Of a DNA stretch of 5,591 nucleotides, positions 1 through 5,021 are shown one piece after another; position 1 is the first letter of the stretch; every line of letters begins with the position of its first letter. Under the pieces are notes generated by a model. That model was not told the origin of the DNA. It saw nothing but the letters and a program-made list of their open reading frames with translations, and did no database searches. Both the position numbers and the translations under genes were made by a program. This DNA comes from Zeimonas sp041678445 (GTDB taxonomy: Bacteria > Pseudomonadota > Gammaproteobacteria > Burkholderiales > Burkholderiaceae_E), in contig JBAYOD010000215.1 in NCBI GenBank assembly GCA_041678445.1, forward strand, positions 1-5,591, written 5' to 3'.

Positions 1-284
1 ACATCTCGGTGTTCGCCTATGCCCCCGAGCTTTACCCGCTGCTCAAGGCGCTATTGACCGCCGAGCGTTTCAAGGCCTTCTACGGCGGGGCCATCAAGGG
101 CGAGGTCATCCGCTACGAGGTGGACAATCTGGAAGCCTTGAATTTCGTGGCCCATGGCGCACTGGGCGGCGGCGTGTCGCGCAGCCTGTGTCTCGACAAC
201 TATGGCAAGGCGCTTTCGGCCGCGGTCCTCGGGTTCGAGATCGAGGTGCCGGAGGCGCTGGCTCCCCACCTGCGCGGACTCTGA
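1..284 (+). CDS. AtuA-like ferredoxin-fold domain protein, C-terminal part (5' end outside window)
   Basis: The open frame enters from the left edge (first full codon at position 3) and ends at TGA 282-284, leaving 93 visible residues. The text reads as the AtuA-like ferredoxin-fold domain, recalled from the family: an ISVFAY strand, a helix around LLTAERFKAFY, then RYEVDNLEALNFVAHGALGG, GVSRSLCLDNYGKALS and a final EIEVP strand. In Burkholderiales this domain occurs either as the C-terminus of acyclic terpene utilisation AtuA family proteins (DUF1446) or as a separate protein of about 110 residues encoded after the DUF1446 part. If it is the separate form, only about 15-20 residues are missing. 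The biochemical role is unknown; such genes often sit beside Bug/TctC receptors and CoA-metabolism genes, as here. A GTG at position 9 could be mistaken for a start, but coding continues upstream of it and the conserved strand is already under way. Family call fairly sure; function not assignable. Confidence 0.72.
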   Translation, partial: ISVFAYAPELYPLLKALLTAERFKAFYGGAIKGEVIRYEVDNLEALNFVAHGALGGGVSRSLCLDNYGKALSAAVLGFEIEVPEALAPHLRGL

Positions 285-310
285 CGCCAGGACAGACATT
301 CAACGAACCG

Positions 311-315
311 AGGAG
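311..315 (+). promoter_or_regulatory. Ribosome binding site of the Bug/TctC gene
   Basis: AGGAG lies 10 nt before the ATG at 326, and a second purine-rich stretch (GTGAGG) lies between. This fixes the start at 326 rather than an in-frame GTG far upstream at 188, which would overlap the preceding gene and bury the signal peptide inside the protein. Confidence 0.7.
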
Positions 316-325
316 TGAGGCAGAC

Positions 326-1312
326 ATGACGATGAAGAGCCGGATCAGAAAGGCAATGGGATGGACGGCGCTGGCGCTCGCGATCTGTGCGCCGGGGTTG
401 GCTGCGGCGCAGGCCGCCTGGCCGCAGCGGCCGGTCAGATTGGTGGTCCCGTATCCGCCAGGCGGCACCACCGACGTGCTGGCCAGGCTCGTTGCCGAGC
501 GACTCACCACGACGCTGGGGCAGCCGGTGATCATCGACAACCGGGCTGGTGCGGGCGGCACGATCGGAGCCGCCGCCGTGGCGCGTTCGGAGCCCGACGG
601 CTATACGCTGGTCATGGCGACGATCGCCACGCACAGCATCAAGCCGGCACTGGGTGAAACCCCCTATGACGCGATCGCCGATTTCCAGCCGGTGGTCAAC
701 GTTGCCGATACGCCGAACGTGATGCTGGCCAACGTCAACACGCCGTACAAGACATTGAGCGATGTCCTGACGGCAGCCCGCGCTGCACCCGGCACCATCA
801 CCTTCGGGTCGACCAGCCCGGGCGGGTCGCCGCACATGAGTGGCGAGCTTCTGCAGGCCCTGGCCGGTGTGGAACTCGTCCACGTCCCCTACAAGGGCGG
901 CGCACCGATGATCACCGACCTGATCGGCGGGCAGGTGCAACTGGCCTTCGACAACCTGCCGTCCTCGATGCCGCATATCAACTCCGGCAAGGTGCGGGCG
1001 CTGGCGGTCACGACGCCCACGCGCTGGCCCGACGCACCGTCGATTCCGACCATCGCGGAAAGTGGCGTGGAAGGTTACGAGGTCAGCGCCTGGTTCGGCA
1101 TCCTCGGCCCGGCCGCAATGCCGCGCGCCGTCGCCGACCGGGTTCATCAGGAGGTGGCGCAGATCCTGAAGGATCCGGCCTTCGCGAAGCGCTTGCTGGA
1201 ACTGGGTGCCCAGCCTTCCGGTATCGGTCCCGACGAGTTCCGCGCGATGCTGGTTCGCGAGATTGCCAAGTGGCGCGAAGTCGCCGAGAAGAACAAGCTG
1301 GTCAGCAAGTAA
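326..1312 (+). CDS. Bug/TctC-family periplasmic tripartite tricarboxylate transporter solute-binding protein
   Basis: A 328-residue exported binding protein, the normal size for the Bug family (TctC, PF03401). Residues 1-30 form a signal peptide: a basic start (KSRIRK), a hydrophobic core (WTALALAICAPGLAAA) and likely cleavage after AAA or AQA, just before AWPQRP. The mature protein opens with the family hallmark PVRLVVPYPPGGTTDVLAR (37-54), then QPVIIDNRAGAGGTIGA (66-82), DGYTL (91-95), the second-domain loop GSTSPGGSPH (161-170), VPYKGGAPMITDLIGGQVQ (187-205) and SGKVRALAVTT (220-230). In the family the YPPGG and SPGG loops line the ligand cleft between two lobes, and ligands are usually carboxylates or amino acids. 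The ligand here cannot be predicted. No TctA or TctB membrane subunit is visible, so it looks like one of the many orphan Bug receptors of betaproteobacteria. It follows the AtuA-like gene by 41 bp, suggesting cotranscription. An ATG at 332 is an alternative start two codons in. Confidence 0.93.
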   Translation: MTMKSRIRKAMGWTALALAICAPGLAAAQAAWPQRPVRLVVPYPPGGTTDVLARLVAERLTTTLGQPVIIDNRAGAGGTIGAAAVARSEPDGYTLVMATIATHSIKPALGETPYDAIADFQPVVNVADTPNVMLANVNTPYKTLSDVLTAARAAPGTITFGSTSPGGSPHMSGELLQALAGVELVHVPYKGGAPMITDLIGGQVQLAFDNLPSSMPHINSGKVRALAVTTPTRWPDAPSIPTIAESGVEGYEVSAWFGILGPAAMPRAVADRVHQEVAQILKDPAFAKRLLELGAQPSGIGPDEFRAMLVREIAKWREVAEKNKLVSK

Positions 1313-1323
1313 GTCATTGCCGC

Positions 1324-1348
1324 CGGGCGGCCGGCCCCGTGCCGCCCG
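1324..1348 (+). terminator. Candidate transcription terminator hairpin after the Bug/TctC gene
   Basis: CGGGCGGC (1324-1331) pairs perfectly with GCCGCCCG (1341-1348) around a 9-nt loop, 11 nt after the TAA stop. The stem is entirely G/C. No T-run follows, so a classic intrinsic terminator is not shown, but position and stability fit an end-of-transcript hairpin in a high-GC genome. Confidence 0.4.
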
Positions 1349-1378
1349 ACTCCCTGGCTCGCGGAGCACAACCCGGGC

Positions 1379-1394
1379 CGGGAGCCGGCTCCCG
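1379..1394. terminator. Perfect 16-bp palindrome between converging genes, possible terminator for the minus-strand regulator
   Basis: CGGGAGCCGGCTCCCG is a perfect palindrome that can fold as a 6-bp stem with a CCGG tetraloop. It lies 20 bp beyond the stop of the minus-strand Lrp-type gene and about 66 bp beyond the Bug gene stop, so it could end transcripts from either side. There is no adjacent T-run on either strand, and such palindromes also arise by chance at this GC content. Confidence 0.3.
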
Positions 1395-1414
1395 ACGGTC
1401 CGGTTCCTGACGGC

Positions 1415-1900
1415 TCACGCCCCGACCGGCAAAGCCGTCTTGTACCTCACCTGCTTCAGCGCAAAGCTCGACCGGATGCTGGCCACCCCCGGGATCTTCG
1501 CCAGGTGGTCGACGATGAAGCGCTCCAGCGACTGCATGTCGGCCACCACCAGGCGCAGCAGGTAGTCGGAGTCGCCGGTCATCAGATAGCACTCCATCAC
1601 CTCGGGGTGCTCGGCCACGCGCTGCTCGAAGACCTCCAGCGCGTCCTTGCGCTGGCGCTCCAGGCTCACCGAGATGAACACGTTGAGGGACAGCCCGAGC
1701 GCCAGCGGGTCGCACAGGGCCACGTAGCCGCGGATCAGGCCGCGCTTTTCCAGCGCCTTCACACGGGCCAGGCAGGGCGACGGCGACAGGTTCACCCGCC
1801 GGGCCAGTTCCACGTTGCTCAGGCGGCCGTCATCCTGCAGGGCGGCAAGAATCCGGCGATCGATTGCGTCGAGTTTGTCGATTTCAGAAGATGGCGGCAT
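1415..1900 (-). CDS. Lrp/AsnC-family transcriptional regulator
   Basis: A 161-residue protein, the usual size for an Lrp-type feast/famine regulator. The N-terminal AsnC-type winged helix-turn-helix is clear: KLDAIDRRILAALQDDGRLS (9-28), then the HTH with NVELARRVNLSPSPCLARVKAL (29-50) and the wing EKRGLIRGYVALCDP (51-65). The RAM ligand-binding and oligomerisation domain follows (about 70-150), with LNVFISVSL (72-80), VMECYLMTGDSDYLLRLVV (101-119) and IPGVASIRSSFALKQV (136-151). It lines up over its whole length with E. coli Lrp, especially in the HTH and the GDxDYLL turn. Members form dimers to octamers and respond to amino acids. It is transcribed divergently from the E1 gene with 175 bp between, the arrangement expected for a local regulator that also controls itself. 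In the Pseudomonas putida methionine degradation locus, the Lrp-type MdeR has this relation to an E1 gene, so an MdeR-like role is possible. No strong Shine-Dalgarno precedes the ATG, but the start leaves the domain intact. Family secure; effector inferred. Confidence 0.93.
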   Translation of the reverse strand: MPPSSEIDKLDAIDRRILAALQDDGRLSNVELARRVNLSPSPCLARVKALEKRGLIRGYVALCDPLALGLSLNVFISVSLERQRKDALEVFEQRVAEHPEVMECYLMTGDSDYLLRLVVADMQSLERFIVDHLAKIPGVASIRSSFALKQVRYKTALPVGA

Positions 1901-1907
1901 GGAATTC

Positions 1908-1930
1908 TGTCGATCATGGTTGTGATGACA
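1908..1930. promoter_or_regulatory. Imperfect inverted repeat, candidate operator next to the Lrp-type gene
   Basis: TGTC-g-ATCA, a 6-nt spacer, then TGAT-GACA form two half-sites that are mirror images except for one extra G in the left arm. The repeat starts 8 bp upstream of the regulator's ATG, where autorepression would act. The match to the Lrp consensus is loose, so binding by this regulator is inference. Confidence 0.3.
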
Positions 1931-1963
1931 GTTTATGCCGGATCAAGGGGGCGCCCGGGTATT

Positions 1964-1985
1964 GATTCGGCACCCGATTCGGTGC
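1964..1985. promoter_or_regulatory. Overlapping direct repeat and short palindrome, candidate regulator site
   Basis: GATTCGG occurs at 1964-1970 and again at 1976-1982, a 12-bp period. Overlapping this, GCACC (1970-1974) and GGTGC (1981-1985) form a 5-bp inverted repeat around 6 nt. The site is near the middle of the divergent region, so a protein bound here could affect both promoters. Confidence 0.25.
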
Positions 1986-2008
1986 ATTCCATCCTAAAGT
2001 CGTTCTTG

Positions 2009-2042
2009 CTCGCCTTTCGCCGGAGCCGTTCGCCTTTTCGCC
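2009..2042 (+). repeat. Short direct repeats of a YTCGCC motif upstream of the E1 gene
   Basis: CTCGCC at 2009-2014 and TTCGCC at 2016-2021, 2029-2034 and 2037-2042 make two similar pairs (CGCCTTTCGCC, then CGCCTTTTCGCC). They would lie in the untranslated leader or promoter-proximal region of the E1 gene. No function can be assigned; such pyrimidine-rich repeats may be chance in GC-rich DNA. Confidence 0.3.
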
Positions 2043-2065
2043 AACGCAGGTCCGCCCTCGGCTGC

Positions 2066-2081
2066 GGGGGTCGCCATGGAG
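2066..2081 (+). promoter_or_regulatory. Two competing ribosome binding sites at the E1 start
   Basis: GGGGG (2066-2070) lies 5 nt before ATG 2076 and can pair with the anti-Shine-Dalgarno through one G-U wobble. GGAG (2078-2081) lies 6 nt before a second in-frame ATG at 2088, a better match. The protein may therefore begin at residue 5 of the numbering used here (MTDLSNQ). Confidence 0.45.
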
Positions 2082-4997
2082 TCATCGATGACCGATCTTT
2101 CCAACCAGATTCAACTGACCGCGACGCAACTCACCGCGACGCTGGGTCAGATGCCCGGACTCGATGAGGCGCATGTCGACACCGACCCGGTCGAGACCGG
2201 TGAATGGCTCGAAGCGCTCGACTCGCTGGTGGCCACTCAGGGCCCCGAGCGGGCCCGCTATCTGCTCGACCGGCTCGCCCATCATGTCCGGGCCCGCCAG
2301 ATCGGCTGGCAGCCGTCGCTGGTCACCCCGTACCGCAACACGATCCCGGTCGCGGCACAGCCGCGCTTTCCCGGCAATCTCGACATCGAGAAGCGGATCG
2401 CCGCCATCGTGCGCTGGAACGCGCTGGCCATGGTGGTGCGGGCCAACCGGGCCTACGGTGAGCTGGGCGGCCACATTTCCAGCTACGCGTCGGCGGCCGA
2501 CCTGTTCGAGGTGGGCTTCAACCATTTCTTCCGGGGCCGCACCGACGCCTTCGGCGGCGACCTGGTCTTCCTGCAGCCGCATTCGGCCCCCGGCGTCTAT
2601 GCGCGCGCCTTCCTCGAAGGCCGGCTGCCGGCCAGCGCGCTCGACCACTACCGGCAGGAGGTGGCCGCAACGCACAAGGGCCTGCAGGGCCTGTCTTCCT
2701 ACCCGCATCCGTGGCTGATGCCGGACTTCTGGCAGTTCCCCACCGGCTCGATGGGGATCGGACCGATCTCGGCCATCTACCAGGCGCGCTTCATGCGCTA
2801 CCTGCAGCACCGCGAGTTGCTGCCGTCTTCCGACCGCAAGGTCTGGGGTTTCTTCGGCGACGGCGAGATGGACGAGCCCGAGTCGACCGGCGCCCTGGCG
2901 CTGGCCAGCCGCGAACGGCTCGACAACCTGGTCTTCGTCATCAACTGCAACCTGCAGCGGCTCGACGGCCCGGTGCGCGGCAACAGCCGGATCATCGACG
3001 AGCTGGAAGGCGTGTTCACCGGCGCCGGCTGGAACGTGATCAAGGTGGTCTGGGGCTCGGACTGGGACGCGCTGTTCGAGCGCGACCGCTCGCAGGCCCT
3101 GCTGCGCGCCTTTGCCGAAACCGTCGACGGCGAGTTCCAGACCCTGTCGTCCAAGGACGGTCGCTACAACCGCCAGCATTTCTTCGGCCAATCACCCGAG
3201 CTGGCGGCCCTGGTCGAGGCGATGACCGACGACGAGATCGACCGGCTGCACCGCGGCGGTCACGACATCGTGAAGGTGCACGCGGCCTTCAGCGCCGCGC
3301 GCGCCCACCGCGGCCAGCCGACCGTGATCCTGGCCAAGACCATGAAGGGTTACGGCATGGGCGCGTCGGGCCAGGGCCGGATGACCACCCACCAGCAGAA
3401 GAAGCTCGACCCCGACGCCGTGCTCGCCTACCGCGACCGCTTCGCGCTGCCGCTGTCCGACGAACAGGCGCTGGCGCTCGAGTTCTACCGGCCCGACGAG
3501 GACAGCGACGAGATGCGCTACCTGCGCAGGCAGCGCGCCCGGCTCGGCGGCCACCTGCCGGCCCGGCACACCGACTGCGCGCCGGTGCCGGTGCCGCCGC
3601 TGGCGAAGTACGCCCACTTCGCGCTCGCCGCCGACGGCAAGGAGATGTCGACCACCATGGCCTTCGTGCGGATGCTCGGCCAGTTGCTGAAGGATCCGCA
3701 ACTGGGCCCGCGCATCGTGCCGATCGTGGCCGACGAGGCGCGCACCTTCGGCATGGCCAACCTGTTCCGGCAGGTGGGCATCTACTCGCCGGAAGGCCAG
3801 CGCTACGAGCCCGAGGATGCCGGCTCGATGCTCTATTACCGCGAAGACGTCTGCGGGCAGATCCTCGAAGAGGGCATCACCGAAGCCGGCGCCCTGTCGT
3901 CGTGGACCGCCGCCGCCACCGCGTACTCCACGCACGGGCTGGCGATGCTGCCCTTCTACATCTACTACTCGATGTTCGGCTTCCAGCGGGTCGGCGACCT
4001 GATCTGGGCCGCCGCCGACCAGCGCCCGCGCGGTTTCCTGATCGGCGCCACCTCGGGCCGCACCACGCTGGCCGGCGAAGGGTTGCAGCACCAGGATGGC
4101 ACCAGCCACGTGCAGGCGATGACGGTGCCCAACTGCAAGGCCTACGACCCGGCCTTCGCCGGCGAACTCGCCGTGATCGTCGACGCCGGCATGCGCGAGA
4201 TGCTGGTCGAACAGCGCGACGCCTTCTACTACCTGACCGTGGGCAACGAGAACTACGCACAGCCCACGCTCACCGGCTGGCGCGCAGACGCGCCGGTGGA
4301 CCCGGCCGTGCGTGAGGGCATCCTGCGCGGGCTCTACCGGCTCGATGGGGTGATCGAAGCGGGTCGGGAACAGGCCGGGAGCGCGCCGCGCGTGCAGTTG
4401 CTCGGCGCCGGCGCCATCCTGCGCGAAGCCCTGGGTGCTGCCGAGCTGCTGCGCGAAGCCTTCGGCGTGCAGGCCGAGGTCTGGAGCGCGACCAGCTTCT
4501 CCGAACTGGCCCGCGACGGGATGAGCGCCGAACGCGCCCGCCGGGCGGCACTGGCGCGTGATGTTGCGCCGGCTGGTGTGTCGACCGATGCGCTTACCGG
4601 TTCGCCGACTGACGCGCCGGCCGATGCGCCGACCGGTGCACGGACCCATGCGCAATCCCCGGGGGCGGAGCCCGGCGCCATCAGCTGGATCGAGCGCTCG
4701 CTCGGCCCCACCCGTGGCCCGATCATCGCCGCCACCGACTATGTGCGGCAGGTGCCCGAAAGCGTGCGCGCCTGGATGCCGGCCGGCAGGCGCTACGTGA
4801 CGCTGGGCACCGACGGCTTCGGGCGCAGCGATGCGCGCGCGCGCCTGCGGGCCTTCTTCGAAGTGGACGCCCGATCGATCGCCTTCGCGGCCGTGACGGC
4901 GCTTTGCGAAGAGGGCGCACTGCCCCGGCAGGCGGTGGCCGAGGCGGTGCAGCGCTGGGAGATCGACATCGACGCGCCCGATCCCTGGACGGTCTGA
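2076..4997 (+). CDS. mdeB: Homodimeric (AceE-type) 2-oxoacid dehydrogenase E1, MdeB-like; probable 2-oxobutyrate or pyruvate dehydrogenase E1
   Basis: A 973-residue thiamine-diphosphate enzyme that would decarboxylate a 2-oxoacid and pass the acyl group to the lipoyl arm of an E2 partner in the cytoplasm. It aligns with E. coli AceE (887 residues) almost end to end. The ThDP/Mg motif is GDGEMDEPES (261-270) to NCN (290-292). Positions matching E. coli active-site residues are all kept: H133, H169, Y209, D262, N292, H439, E554, E603, Y631 and H672 (E. coli 106, 142, 177, 230, 260, 407, 522, 571, 599, 640). The pyrimidine-binding domain spans about 520-720 (YSMFGFQR 631-638); the C-terminal domain ends in LGTDGFGRSDAR (910-921). 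Odd points are about 27 extra N-terminal residues and a 39-residue insertion between 816 and 886 with a tandem repeat. It is divergent from an Lrp-type regulator, with no aceF directly downstream but a threonine ammonia-lyase. That context favours an MdeB-like 2-oxobutyrate enzyme over housekeeping AceE, so the symbol is tentative. ATG 2088 is an alternative start. Confidence 0.9.
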   Translation: MESSMTDLSNQIQLTATQLTATLGQMPGLDEAHVDTDPVETGEWLEALDSLVATQGPERARYLLDRLAHHVRARQIGWQPSLVTPYRNTIPVAAQPRFPGNLDIEKRIAAIVRWNALAMVVRANRAYGELGGHISSYASAADLFEVGFNHFFRGRTDAFGGDLVFLQPHSAPGVYARAFLEGRLPASALDHYRQEVAATHKGLQGLSSYPHPWLMPDFWQFPTGSMGIGPISAIYQARFMRYLQHRELLPSSDRKVWGFFGDGEMDEPESTGALALASRERLDNLVFVINCNLQRLDGPVRGNSRIIDELEGVFTGAGWNVIKVVWGSDWDALFERDRSQALLRAFAETVDGEFQTLSSKDGRYNRQHFFGQSPELAALVEAMTDDEIDRLHRGGHDIVKVHAAFSAARAHRGQPTVILAKTMKGYGMGASGQGRMTTHQQKKLDPDAVLAYRDRFALPLSDEQALALEFYRPDEDSDEMRYLRRQRARLGGHLPARHTDCAPVPVPPLAKYAHFALAADGKEMSTTMAFVRMLGQLLKDPQLGPRIVPIVADEARTFGMANLFRQVGIYSPEGQRYEPEDAGSMLYYREDVCGQILEEGITEAGALSSWTAAATAYSTHGLAMLPFYIYYSMFGFQRVGDLIWAAADQRPRGFLIGATSGRTTLAGEGLQHQDGTSHVQAMTVPNCKAYDPAFAGELAVIVDAGMREMLVEQRDAFYYLTVGNENYAQPTLTGWRADAPVDPAVREGILRGLYRLDGVIEAGREQAGSAPRVQLLGAGAILREALGAAELLREAFGVQAEVWSATSFSELARDGMSAERARRAALARDVAPAGVSTDALTGSPTDAPADAPTGARTHAQSPGAEPGAISWIERSLGPTRGPIIAATDYVRQVPESVRAWMPAGRRYVTLGTDGFGRSDARARLRAFFEVDARSIAFAAVTALCEEGALPRQAVAEAVQRWEIDIDAPDPWTV
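2112..2141 (+). repeat. 15-bp tandem duplication near the 5' end of the E1 gene
   Basis: CAACTGACCGCGACG (2112-2126) is followed directly by CAACTCACCGCGACG (2127-2141), differing at one base. It encodes QLTAT twice (residues 13-22). It lies in the N-terminal extension that E. coli AceE lacks. The near identity of the copies, with only a synonymous change, points to a fairly recent in-frame duplication. Confidence 0.8.
4584..4655 (+). repeat. Six imperfect 12-bp tandem repeats coding for a tetrapeptide repeat inside the E1 gene
   Basis: Six consecutive 12-bp units start at 4584, 4596, 4608, 4620, 4632 and 4644, each 1-3 bases from the consensus ACCGATGCGCCG. Each codes one tetrapeptide (residues 837-860), e.g. 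TDAL, TGSP, TDAP, ADAP. The array is in frame and has no stop. It sits inside the insertion between the SFSELARDG motif and the SWIERSLG/TDYVR segment, where E. coli AceE has only a short loop. The unit is Pro/Ala/Thr/Asp-rich and predicted to be disordered. Confidence 0.8.
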
Positions 4998-5021
4998 CGG
5001 CTGGCGGTCCAGAATGGCCGG

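Larger units (their letters stand above)
1901..2075. promoter_or_regulatory. Divergent intergenic control region between the Lrp-type regulator and the E1 gene
   Basis: These 175 bp separate two start codons pointing away from each other, so promoters for both genes must lie here or inside the flanking starts. The part near the regulator is richer in A/T than the surrounding genes. I found no convincing sigma70 -35/-10 pair. TTGATT at 1962-1967 (plus) and TTGATC at 1946-1941 (minus) resemble -35 boxes but lack good -10 boxes at the right distance. The region holds the inverted and direct repeats listed separately. Confidence 0.55.

Noticed and set aside
188..325. N-terminal extension of the Bug/TctC protein from a start at 188
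   Set aside because: It would overlap the AtuA-like gene by nearly 100 bp and place an Arg/Pro-rich stretch before an obvious signal peptide. The AGGAG at 311 supports ATG 326.
200..1369. A 389-codon minus-strand frame opposite the Bug/TctC gene
   Set aside because: It is antisense to a clear binding-protein gene and shows no domain; the plus-strand frame has a signal peptide and family motifs.
2711..4315. A 534-codon plus-strand frame inside the E1 gene
   Set aside because: It is a shifted frame of the E1 gene with an Arg/Ala/Pro-rich translation and no family resemblance.
2076..4997. Calling the E1 gene plain aceE of the housekeeping pyruvate dehydrogenase
   Set aside because: Possible on sequence alone, but the Lrp-type regulator and threonine ammonia-lyase neighbours and the lack of aceF directly downstream fit an MdeB-like paralogue better. 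Kept as the main alternative.
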